NCBI GenBank assembly: GCA_963575745.1
Contig: CAUYUJ010018656.1
Coordinates: forward strand, 134,041 to 198,040
Source: Prorocentrum cordatum
Taxonomy: Eukaryota; Sar; Dinophyceae; Prorocentrales; Prorocentraceae
Length of the DNA: 64,000 bases
Direction of reading: 5' to 3'
The translations under genes were made by a program, and so were the position numbers. The notes below the pieces were generated by a model. The model was not told the DNA's origin. It saw only the letters and a program-made list of their open reading frames with translations, and searched no databases. Below are positions 22,012-30,207 of this stretch, piece by piece (the stretch's first letter is position 1; each line of letters opens with the position of its first letter).

Positions 22012-22046
<35 letters not shown>

Positions 22047-22314
22047 CATGTTGATGATGCTGATGATGATGATGATGATGATGATGATTATGATGATGAT
22101 GATTAGGATGATGCTGATTATGCTGATTATGCAGATGATGCTTATGACGCGGATGCTGGTGCTGCTGATGATGATGATGATGATGATGATTGCTATGCTA
22201 ATGATGATGATGATGATGATGATGACGATGATGATGGTGATGGTGGTGATGATGATGATGGTGATGATGCTGGTGATTCTGATGATGATGCTGCTGATGA
22301 TGATGCTGATGATG

Positions 22315-22346
<32 letters not shown>

Positions 22347-22385
22347 GATGATGATGAGCATGAGGAGGAGCAGGTGGAGGAGGAG
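21310..22385 (+). repeat. (GAT)n array
   Basis: Two GAT/GATGCT blocks (21310-21680 and 21836-22360) separated by AT-rich unique sequence, ending in a short GAGGAG run. The Asp-, His- and Met-rich frames are by-products. Confidence 0.95.
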
Positions 22386-22721
22386 GCTCTCCGTCCTTTC
22401 TGAGCTTTCGGCTCTCCCCCAGGTCCAAGTTGTGAAAAGCGAGGTGTGCGCCATGTCTTTTAGGATAGAGTGGGACGCAATCTATGTTCTGGCTGCCACT
22501 TGCCCGACTGTAACGACAAGGATCCACGCGGAGGAGGGATGGAGGTGCAGTGGGGACCATGGGCATGTGGGAAGGGAGCACCAGAGAGAGAGAGAGAGCT
22601 TGAGCGTCAGCCTTCCTTCTTGTTTCTACCGCCTGCTGGTGGACACTTCGTGCGATGAGTTTCGAAAAGGGCGCTGAAAACAGATGAGCGATGAAGCGAC
22701 GGATCTCCCTGTGGACCTGGC

Positions 22722-23219
22722 TCACTGGAGGCCGCTCGATCCGTATCTGTGTTGGGGCTCGTGGCCGCTCGGTGCGACCTGAGCGAGGCGCAGCTGCTCG
22801 GCGAGCTCGTCGGCCTCGTTCTGCGCGTCGAGGTGCCTCTTCTTGATGCGGTCTAGGTGTGAGCGCTGCTGCTCCGTCCTGGTCTTCGCGTCACGTGCGA
22901 ACATGGCCAGATACAGCACGACCGAGTAGTCTTCCTCCAAGTTGCGAATCACCGCGCCCTTCTGGCCCATCTCGTAGGCGGACGCGATCTGTCGTTCCAG
23001 AGCTGGCGGCGGGAGCCAGAGCCGGTGTTGCTGTGCTTGCTCCGGGTCGGCTGGACGTGGTAGTGGCGGTGCCTGTGCCACGCGCTCCCGCTGAGACGGG
23101 GCGGCACTGCGCGCACGCTGGTGTGGTGTCGTGTTGTCCCAGCTCCACTTCTGGGGGCTCCAGGCGGCTCGCCACGGTGCCTGCCTGGAGTGCTGTCGGG
23201 AGGGGCGTCTGCGAGACAC
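22722..23219 (-). CDS. hypothetical protein with helical C-terminal region (likely gene remnant)
   Basis: This 165-residue frame is not recognised. Its C-terminal two thirds look like real protein: a Pro/Gln-rich linker, then ALERQIASAYEMGQKGAVIR, then a charged helical stretch (KTRTEQQRSHLDRIKKRHL followed by DEADELAEQLR-like sequence) suited to a coiled coil. Upstream on the same strand, in another frame (to about 23578), the translation contains FWVCRSCQRQSIYGSSTC, which looks like part of a C-x2-C zinc finger of RanBP2 type with its last Cys replaced. The two parts may be one gene broken by a frameshift or split by an intron. It lies about 1 kb beyond the 3' end of the retrotransposon, in the same orientation. 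Confidence 0.4.
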   Translation of the reverse strand: MSRRRPSRQHSRQAPWRAAWSPQKWSWDNTTPHQRARSAAPSQRERVAQAPPLPRPADPEQAQQHRLWLPPPALERQIASAYEMGQKGAVIRNLEEDYSVVLYLAMFARDAKTRTEQQRSHLDRIKKRHLDAQNEADELAEQLRLAQVAPSGHEPQHRYGSSGLQ

Positions 23220-24235
23220 CTGCTGCCAGGCCTCGCTGTCGCCGTCGTCTTCGTCATCTTTGGATCTTGATCATCTCCAGTGGGGGGCACTGCAGTGGCT
23301 GGCACCTGGGCGCGGAATCTGCAAGTGCTCGAGCCGTAGATGCTCTGGCGCTGGCAGCTGCGGCATACCCAAAACCCGGGCGTGGGAGGGGCCGCTCTGC
23401 GTGGGCCTGTGCGCTCCGCTGCTGCCATGCTGAAGCGGTGGCTCTCCGGGCGCCTGCTGGCAGCTGCAAGCCGCAGAAGCACCCGATCGCCCGCCCGGAG
23501 CGCGCGCTCTCGGCGGTGCCAGGCCGGCTCTGCGGGCCTGCTGCCGCGCGCCGTGGCGGAGGGCCCGGGGCCAGCCACGTGCGCGGGAGCTGCCAGATGG
23601 CACGGCCAGCCGCCTCGGCTGGAGGCAGGCCAGCGCGTCTAGCCGCGGCCCTACGGGGGGTTCGCAGTTTCCTGGAAGCTGCACCTAAAAAAAACCCTGT
23701 GCCAGGACTGCGGCTACGAGGGGGGAGGAGGGAGGAGGGGGAGGAGGAGGAGGAGAAGGAGGAGGAGGAGGAGGAGGAGGAGGAGGATGATGCTGATGCT
23801 GATGCTGATGTTGATGCTGATGCTGATGCTGATGCTGATGCTGAGGATGAGGATGAGGATGAGGATGAGGATGAGGATGAGCAAGAGGATGAGGAGGAGG
23901 AGGAGGAGCAGCAGGAGGAGCAGCAGGAGGAGGAACAGGAACAGGAGCAGGAGGAGGAGGAGCCTCCTTGGTGGCACAGCGCCGCTGGGGAGTCGATCTT
24001 CCCTCCGCCGGCAATGCCCGCTGGAGGGGATGGGAGGAAACGACATCCATGACACCAGCCCGCATAAGGAGGCAGGAGGAGGACCAGGAGAAAAAGCAGG
24101 AACAGTAGGAGGCGGAGGCGAGGAGGGGCAGGAGAATGGAGCCTGGGAGGCGGCTGGGGGTTTGAGGTGGCTCAGCACTGGTTTCGGCCAGCAGGAAGGG
24201 AGGACGAGGTTCAAGGTGATTAGTTCCAAAAGGTA
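23220..24235. other. upstream frames of the 22.7-kb remnant, then a GGA-GAT-GGA tract
   Basis: 23220-23650 holds the possible zinc-finger part on the minus strand. 23722-23965 is a compound GGA, GATGCT, GAGGAT, GGA microsatellite. 23966-24232 is the unique left flank of the retrotransposon, ending at GTA (24233-24235). Confidence 0.6.
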
Positions 24236-24655
24236 TTTTTACACAGCACCCACACTCGAGAGCCAGGCTTGAATATATGTTAACTCGGAGCGTGCCTATA
24301 CCATTAAATCTTGATTTTAGAGTGCTGGGGGCAGGCGGGGGTAGAGCGACAACCCTAATCAAAAGAGGCCCCACAGAATATCCGACGCAGCAGCGGGAGA
24401 GACAACCCCACAGGACAGCGAGCGGCTCGAGAGGATGGGGCAACCTCCGAAAGTATCTGTTCGCAAGCGGGGGGCACCGGTCGAGGCCCGAAACATCAAA
24501 AGCCGAGAGGTACCTAGACAGTGCCTTTTGTCTTCTTTTTTTCGTTTTTGTGGTTTGTATTATGTGTTTTCTCTTTTGTTCTTTTTTCTTTTTTTCTTTT
24601 TTTTTTCTTTTTCGGCCCACGGTCGGGCCAACAAGCCTCGCGGCGAAACCCCCAG
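24236..24655 (-). repeat. split direct repeat B2 (outer 3' end of the retrotransposon)
   Basis: Aligns with B1 from TTTACACAGCACCCACACTC through TATCTGTTCGCA and on to GGCGAAACCCCCAG, with about 88 bases of T-rich sequence (24524-24612) inserted and two extra T at the terminus. The next 137 bases (about 24692-24824) repeat the GGCGGGGCCCCGTTGAGGCC .. GGGCAGGGTTGG part once more. Confidence 0.8.
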
Positions 24656-24824
24656 AGCTCATGCAAGCCCAAGGGTGGGCAGGGTTGGGAGCGGCGGGGC
24701 CCCGTTGAGGCCCGAAACATAAAAGGCCGAGAGGTACCTGACCGTGCCTCGGCCCACGGTCGGGCCAAAAAGCCTCGCGGCGAAACCCCCGAGCTCATGC
24801 AAGCCCAAGGGTGGGCAGGGTTGG

Positions 24825-24957
24825 GAGCCGAAACTTTGCGCCAGGAGAGGAGGGACAAGCACGAGAGAGAATGCGCTAGTCCTCCTCCTAAATTGCAGTT
24901 GAGGCGGCTATCTGAACGTTTACAGGGGGTGTGTAAAAGTGTGTTTAAAAACGCGTA
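24825..24957 (-). repeat. split direct repeat A2 (internal copy)
   Basis: 133 bases, GAGCCGAAACTTTGCGCCAG .. TTTAAAAACGCGTA, nearly identical to A1 (about three mismatches). Its CGCGTA end abuts B1. Confidence 0.9.
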
Positions 24958-25288
24958 TTTACACAGCACCCACACTCGAGAGCCAGGCTTGAATGTATGT
25001 TAACTCGGAGCGTGCCTATACCATAAAATCTTGATTTTAGAGTGCTGGGGGCAGGCGGGGGTAGAGCGACAACCCTAATCAAAAGAGGCCCCACAGAATA
25101 TCCGACGCAGCAGCGGGAGAGACAACCCCACAGGACAGCGAGCGGCTCGAGAGGAGGGGGCACCCTCCGAAAGTATCTGTTCGCAGCGGCGGGGCCCCGT
25201 GTGAGGCCCGAAACATAAAAGGCCGAGAGGTACCTGACCGTGCCTCGGCCCACGGTCGGGCCAAAAAGCCTCGCGGCGAAACCCCCAG
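24958..25288 (-). repeat. split direct repeat B1 (internal copy)
   Basis: Begins TTTACACAGCACCCACACTC directly after A2 and runs to GGCGAAACCCCCAG. It matches B2 apart from indels. In the element's own orientation it follows the recombinase ORF. Confidence 0.85.
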
Positions 25289-25572
25289 TCCCGTCATCAC
25301 TAGACTGGCACTTGTGCCTTCGCGCTTCCAGCCACAGCTAGACACGAGCGCGGCACGCATTCGGGAGGGGGGGAAAGGGAGATAATTTGTGTCGCTCTCA
25401 CCCACCAAAAAACCTGCTTTATATTTTCCCCATATCTATCAAATGTTCAAGGAAGACAAGTGGAGGACAGGGTGCACGCGCCCAAATCTCGAGGCTCCTG
25501 CATTCATATCAAAAGATATGGCCCCCGCAAAAGGCGGGGCCTGAAATGAGGGTGGGGGCTGCAGCAGCCTGC
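25289..25572 (-). other. 3' untranslated spacer between recombinase stop and B1
   Basis: About 280 bases of unique sequence within the retrotransposon. No ORF or motif is recognised. Confidence 0.6.
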
Positions 25573-26787
25573 TCATTGCCGTCTGGCCCTGCTACGGCCA
25601 GCAGTGGACGGGCGGCTGGTGGGCTCCGCGCCCCCGTCCGCCATGCTCTCCAGCTGCGGCAGCGCGACCTCGTCGTTCTCGGCTGCCCCGAGCTCGTGCA
25701 CCATGTCCCGCGCCAGCGGGGCCAGCACAGCGTCGGAGCGGTAGATGGCCTCTGAGATCTGCTGGGCCGGCCTGCGCCAGAAGGCCCTCCCCCGCTCAAG
25801 CTGCGCGGGGGTGAGCCGGCTCCGCTGCTCGATCAGCACGTGCACTTTCGTGTAGCGCTGAAGGGCCGACGTGGTCTGCCAGCGGCCCTTCCGGCGCGCC
25901 GCCTCCAGCGAGCCGCCTGCGGCGATGTAGGCCGCTGCCCCCGCGTGCCTCAGCGAGTGCGGGGGGCCGAAGTCCGCCAGGCCCGCCCTGTCGAAGGCCT
26001 GCCTCCACGCCTTCCTGTACTTGTCCTGCGAGATCGGGAAGAGGAGGTCCCGTGGTGCTGCGCCTTTGCCAATCGCCCGTAGGATGGCCTTCGTCACCTG
26101 CCACGAGACCACGACGCCCTGGTTCGCTCCCGTCTTCACCTTCTCGCCCCGCTCTCTGCGGCCCAAGGTGAGCCCGACCTCCCCGTCGGGGCCCACCGCC
26201 ACGTCCGTCTTCCTGAGGAGGCCCCAGTCCTGCTCCCTCAGCCAGCCGTCCAGCTGCAGCAGCACCGCGGCCCCCTCGTACAGCTGGCCGTGCTCAAAGA
26301 GGTCGTAGAGCACGCACCCCACCGCTTCGAACGGCACCGGCGCCCCCTCCTTCTGGAAGCCCATCCTAGACCAGGACTTCAGCGCCCTGGCCGCGACGGG
26401 GAGCCGATTGCGGTGGTCCTCGAAGATGTGCATGAAACCATTGAACAACGCTGACGCCCTGCCGAAGGGCAACTGCATCACGTAGCACATGTCCGATATG
26501 TACCCGCCAAGCGCCGCATCCCTTTCCTCGTAAGTGGAGAAGGGGAGCCCGTGCCGCTTCACGTCCAGGAGGAAGGTCCTCACTTCCTTCTCGTAGATCT
26601 GATTCGTGGCGTCGTCCACTGCGTGCACCACGAGCCTCACATTGTGGTGCAGCTTGTCACTCGGGGCCTGCTCCCAGGCCCGAGCGCCCCTCTTAGCCAG
26701 AGGGGGGGGCTTTGCAGAGGTCGTAGCGGGGCCATCCACCCCACGCCGCGGCATCGTTTCGCACAGCGTCAGCCCGCTCATGGCCAT
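25573..26787 (-). CDS. tyrosine recombinase (integrase) of DIRS-like retrotransposon
   Basis: A 404-residue protein from the ATG at 26787. It would join the circular cDNA to the chromosome, replacing a DDE integrase. Visible catalytic set: Arg184 in GWLREQDW (box I), His277 and Arg280 in HSLRHAGAA (box II), Trp303 in GRWQ and the nucleophile Tyr312 in QRYTKV, with Lys in the beta-hairpin region RGEKVKTGANQG (about 213-224). A helical core-binding-like domain occupies about residues 60-165. The tail after about 325 is variable and ends Arg-rich. The ATG overlaps the Pol stop as TGATG, which decides the start and suggests coupled re-initiation. All five key residues are present, so the domain is probably intact. 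Family assignment is firm; functionality is inferred. Confidence 0.9.
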   Translation of the reverse strand: MAMSGLTLCETMPRRGVDGPATTSAKPPPLAKRGARAWEQAPSDKLHHNVRLVVHAVDDATNQIYEKEVRTFLLDVKRHGLPFSTYEERDAALGGYISDMCYVMQLPFGRASALFNGFMHIFEDHRNRLPVAARALKSWSRMGFQKEGAPVPFEAVGCVLYDLFEHGQLYEGAAVLLQLDGWLREQDWGLLRKTDVAVGPDGEVGLTLGRRERGEKVKTGANQGVVVSWQVTKAILRAIGKGAAPRDLLFPISQDKYRKAWRQAFDRAGLADFGPPHSLRHAGAAAYIAAGGSLEAARRKGRWQTTSALQRYTKVHVLIEQRSRLTPAQLERGRAFWRRPAQQISEAIYRSDAVLAPLARDMVHELGAAENDEVALPQLESMADGGAEPTSRPSTAGRSRARRQ

Positions 26788-29700
26788 CACAAATGCGAAG
26801 CTCCAGGCGGTCCTCGTCGGGCCCGATCTTGCAGCCGCTGAAGTAGCTCCTTCGGCACCCCGCGGCCCACGTGGCCCGCCACGGTGTCCTCCGCCGCGCC
26901 TATGCCTTGACCTCTCGAGGGGCCGTCTGCCAGGTTGATCTCGCTCGGCACCCACCTGAAGTACCCGCGGATCCTGCAAACCATCTGGATGATGCCGCCG
27001 ATCCTCGCCAGGTGCAAGAGGTCCTTGGCAGACGAGCGCCCCTTCTTGAGAACGCCTAGGCTCACCAACGAGTCGGTGAAGAACAGCACGCGGTGATTCC
27101 AGCTCTGGGACGTGCGACTGAGGTGTCGGAGCACCGCCACCACCGTACGCAGCTCCAAGACATTGTTGTGCTCTGCGTGAGACCAACGTCCCTGAAACAG
27201 CACGTGCCACTTCTTCTCCAGCCAATGGCCCAGCAGAGGCAGGGCCGGCCCAGTCGCTCGCACGACGCGCCCGCGGTCGCCCTGCAGGCGAAGCCGGGCA
27301 CCCGCTGGTATCGAGTCCCAGTGCGGCTCGAGCTCCTGCAGAGTGGACGCGTATGCCCTGCACAACTCCAGCGGGTAAGCACATGCCACCTGAGTCCACC
27401 GTAGCCCACCTGGTGATCGTCCTCGTAGTTCTCGGTGAGCACGGCCAGTCCGACTGCATCGGCTCGCGGGGCACAAGCACACCCGCTGTAGCGTCGCCAT
27501 CTTCTTCACGTTGGTGATGAACGTAGTTGGCTTCCTCCATTCTTCGCCATACATGCAGTAATCCACCTCCACACGGAACACCCCCTCGAGATCCAAGAGC
27601 GCGGTCATTGGCGCGAACGCCCATATCATGCTGGTCCTGGGGTTCTCGAGGGTGAATCCAATGCCAAGGCGTAGGCAGATCTTGACCACCTCTACTGCTA
27701 TCAAAGCCAAAGCGTTCCCTTCGTCTATCTTGGCCTGGTCCGTCTCCGTGCAGTCCGGCAGCCCCCACGGGTGATCGCTCGACCTCAGCGGCGGCTGCCT
27801 TGCTCTCGAAAACGTCGCGCACGGGGGGGCAACATGCACCCACCAGAACCAGCCAGTCCTCACTCTCCGTAACAACAGCTCCAAGTTCTCTGTGACCAGT
27901 ACGTCGAACTCCACGCCCCGCTGGATGTCCCAGGCCTCGCCCCACGAGTCGGTCATCTCCCTGATCGCCTCCAGCAAGCGAGAGCTCCCAGCGAAGAGCT
28001 CCAACACCCCAGGTCGCCCCGTAGTGGGAGCGGCCGGGAGGTCCTCCTCCTCGCCGATCGCCTCCTGCGCCCGCTCGATCTCGGTGTAGCTCTGCTCGGT
28101 CAGGGGTCCCCAAGCTCCCCCATCTCCACGGGCAGCTTCTCGTCGGACGTCCTCCTCCGTGCAGTCGCAGGCCAGGGCGCCGAAGCCTTCGTTGGACGCA
28201 TCCGTCATGTATGCTCTCGGCCACCAGCCCATCTCCAGGTTCGACTCCATGTAGACCGAGAGGGACGCGACGGCCCTCAACTCGCTCCTGACCTCCTCGG
28301 GCAAGCGGTGCGGCACAACACTCTCCTCCTCGTTGAACTCCCTCAGCCACCTGTAGGTCGCGTCCAGGATCGCAAACGAGGGGCGGAAGACCATCATGGT
28401 CCAGGTCCAGTGCCCGACCAGAGAAGCCACCGCCGAAGGTCTGAGAGCCACTTCCAACACCGCCGCCTCGGTAGCCAGCACGACCTGCTCCATCTTCTTC
28501 GGCTGGATCCTCAGCGTGTAGGGCCTCGTGGCGGCGATGCACAGGCCCAGGCCGTTCTCCATCCCTTCGCCCCAGGCCTCCTTGTGCACCGCGAGCCCCT
28601 TGCCGTTCAGAAGCTCCTTGATCATCTCCTTGTCCTCCAGGATCTTCAGCTCGCCGTCCTCGCCCTCGAGGGTGAAGCCGATGTAGTCGTCGATGTACAA
28701 CATCAGCAGGAACCTGATCGCCTCCTCCTCCGATAGGCCAAACGACGGGGTGGGCTTGCCGTAAGTCAAGCTGGGGGCCTTCAGGGACTCGAAGCTTGCC
28801 TCCAGGCAGCTGTGGGCCAAGAACACCGCCCACGCTGAGCCCATGACCAAACTCGAAGCCCCAATACCAACGTCCTCCTCGCGCGGCTTCGGCAAAGCCA
28901 CACCCTGCTCCATCCCGCACTGGTACAGCTCCTGCGGCGAGACATCCTCCACCACAAAATACTCCGCCAAAAACGAACCCCAGTGCAACCGATAGAACCA
29001 GTCCGGTACGTCGCCCTGGAAGGAGAAGAGCCGCCGTCCACGCAGCACCGCCTCGTCCAGCTCTAGGAGCGCGAGGCCCGCGGGGCTGCCCAAAGGCACC
29101 CACGGGGGATCCACGAAGAGCAGGTTGACTCTTCGGCAGTCCCAGATCAGCCGCGACTTCACAATGCCACCAGTCTTGGGGTCGAAGTCCTTCGCCACCG
29201 TGAACAGCCCGACATGTTCGCGTACCCTCGTCACATATGTTATCATTCCAGCCTGCGCCATCCGCAGGGCAAGTGCCAAGCGCTCCTTCTTGCTCCGCCA
29301 CGCCGGGTCCGAGTAGCTCTTTGTCGCCTCGTACTTCTCCCAGTCGACTTCCCCCGAGCCCTTGATCATCAGCTGGCCGGCCTCTGTGAGGTACCGCCCA
29401 GCGAGACTCGAGATCGCCGCCACCTCCAAACTCTGGGTCCCCGGCGCTGGGAGAGACACCTGCTCCGCTCTCAGAGGGCACAGATCGCCCTTCCTCAACT
29501 GCGGTGAAGCCTTCGATGCCGTAGACGTCGTAGGCCTCGCTCCCTTCGCAAAATACTCTGTCGGGCTTCCTCCTGCCAAGCGGCTCAATGCCGCCCTGCC
29601 GTCGTTGATGGTCCCCCACTTCGCCCTCGCGGCGTGAAGGTCCCAGGCTTCCGTCACCAGTCTTTTCTGTAGCGGCGTACTCGCACTCCAGTCCGTCTGG

Positions 29701-30044
29701 CACGTCTGCTTGTCCGTCAGGGTCGATGGATGTATCCAACCATTCGAACAGCCCGTCGCCATACTCCGGATCGCCGCTATCGTCCTCGAAGTCCGCTGCC
29801 AGGTTGTCCTCAGCTCCTTCTCGGACAGGCTCGAACTCGACCTCCTCGACTGTAGTGGGAATGGGAGCCCAGGCAGACTCCTCAAGGGATCCCTCTCTCT
29901 CAAATCCTTCTCCCCAGTAGGCATCTGGGACCACCGAGCGACCTGCGCTCCGACGTACGGGAAAACCTGCTCGCCACAGAACGGCGCGAGGCCCCAAGTA
30001 CAAGAAAGGCCTCGACGCTCCGACGCCGCCGTGAAAGACCCCAC
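26787..30044 (-). CDS. Pol: reverse transcriptase, split RNase H and C5-methyltransferase-like domain
   Basis: 1085 codons in this frame; the true N-terminus probably comes from the frame of Gag, joined near codon 128. It copies element RNA into DNA. Reverse transcriptase spans about residues 270-565, with catalytic Asp345 in GDVPDWFYRL and the YIDD box at 450-453. RNase H begins with Asp615 in MTDASNEGFGA, but its Glu964 (NNVLELRTV), Asp991 (FFTDSLVSLG) and Asp1040 (EINLADGPSR) lie 350-425 residues later. Between them sits a methyltransferase-like domain (about 679-860): LELFAGSSRL (motif I), APPCATFSRA (motif IV, Pro-Pro-Cys), ENPRTSMIW (motif VI) and CMYGEEWRKPT. Pro-Pro-Cys and Glu-Asn-Pro point to cytosine C5 rather than the Dam-like type reported for DIRS. 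No target-recognition domain is obvious. The frame is uninterrupted and stops at TGA 26789-26787. Confidence 0.9.
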   Translation of the reverse strand: MGSFTAASERRGLSCTWGLAPFCGEQVFPYVGAQVARWSQMPTGEKDLRERDPLRSLPGLPFPLQSRRSSSSLSEKELRTTWQRTSRTIAAIRSMATGCSNGWIHPSTLTDKQTCQTDWSASTPLQKRLVTEAWDLHAARAKWGTINDGRAALSRLAGGSPTEYFAKGARPTTSTASKASPQLRKGDLCPLRAEQVSLPAPGTQSLEVAAISSLAGRYLTEAGQLMIKGSGEVDWEKYEATKSYSDPAWRSKKERLALALRMAQAGMITYVTRVREHVGLFTVAKDFDPKTGGIVKSRLIWDCRRVNLLFVDPPWVPLGSPAGLALLELDEAVLRGRRLFSFQGDVPDWFYRLHWGSFLAEYFVVEDVSPQELYQCGMEQGVALPKPREEDVGIGASSLVMGSAWAVFLAHSCLEASFESLKAPSLTYGKPTPSFGLSEEEAIRFLLMLYIDDYIGFTLEGEDGELKILEDKEMIKELLNGKGLAVHKEAWGEGMENGLGLCIAATRPYTLRIQPKKMEQVVLATEAAVLEVALRPSAVASLVGHWTWTMMVFRPSFAILDATYRWLREFNEEESVVPHRLPEEVRSELRAVASLSVYMESNLEMGWWPRAYMTDASNEGFGALACDCTEEDVRREAARGDGGAWGPLTEQSYTEIERAQEAIGEEEDLPAAPTTGRPGVLELFAGSSRLLEAIREMTDSWGEAWDIQRGVEFDVLVTENLELLLRRVRTGWFWWVHVAPPCATFSRARQPPLRSSDHPWGLPDCTETDQAKIDEGNALALIAVEVVKICLRLGIGFTLENPRTSMIWAFAPMTALLDLEGVFRVEVDYCMYGEEWRKPTTFITNVKKMATLQRVCLCPASRCSRTGRAHRELRGRSPGGLRWTQVACAYPLELCRAYASTLQELEPHWDSIPAGARLRLQGDRGRVVRATGPALPLLGHWLEKKWHVLFQGRWSHAEHNNVLELRTVVAVLRHLSRTSQSWNHRVLFFTDSLVSLGVLKKGRSSAKDLLHLARIGGIIQMVCRIRGYFRWVPSEINLADGPSRGQGIGAAEDTVAGHVGRGVPKELLQRLQDRARRGPPGASHL
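27465..28010 (-). other. methyltransferase-like domain inside Pol
   Basis: Codons about 679-860 of Pol. Seen directly: FAG (684-686), PPC (740-742) and ENP (800-802) in the right order and roughly the right spacing for C5-methyltransferase motifs I, IV and VI, then YCMYGEEWRKPTTFITN. A clear motif VIII QxR and motifs IX-X were not found, so it is compact or degenerate. It is flanked by the separated halves of RNase H. Confidence 0.75.
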
Positions 30045-30207
30045 AGCCGATCGTCAGCAAGCTCACCAGCCCGATGTAGCACCACCACCCGAAAGACGTG
30101 TCCAGCAAGAAGCTCGGCACGAAAGCGGCTCGCCGCCGCGGCCGTGGTAGAGGGGATTGACCCCTCAGGCCTTGGCCAGAGCACACCACGATAGCTCCGG
30201 CCGCAAC
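29664..30207 (-). CDS. Pol N-terminal segment in the frame of Gag
   Basis: After the Gag TAG (30210-30208) the same frame stays open. The first ~175 codons look coding: an Arg/Pro-rich start, a hydrophobic segment (SFGWWCYIGLVSLLTIGCGV, a possible membrane helix), then an acidic stretch (LAADFEDDSGDPEYGDGLFE .. ECEYAATEK). At about 29665 the sense continues one base on in the reverse-transcriptase frame (RLVTEAWDLHAARAKWG). No ATG begins it, so it probably depends on readthrough of the TAG or on a mutated codon. Protein role unknown; position suggests a Gag-Pol linker. Confidence 0.6.

Noticed and set aside
24236-25288. Two LTRs of an LTR retrotransposon
   Set aside because: The repeats are split (A1 outside, B1-A2 internal, B2 outside), there is no DDE integrase or protease, and a tyrosine recombinase is present.
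26788-29660. Middle part of a 1538-codon minus-strand frame as one giant protein
   Set aside because: Across this stretch the reverse transcriptase, methyltransferase and RNase H motifs are in another frame. Only the N-terminal segment and the recombinase part of this frame look coding.
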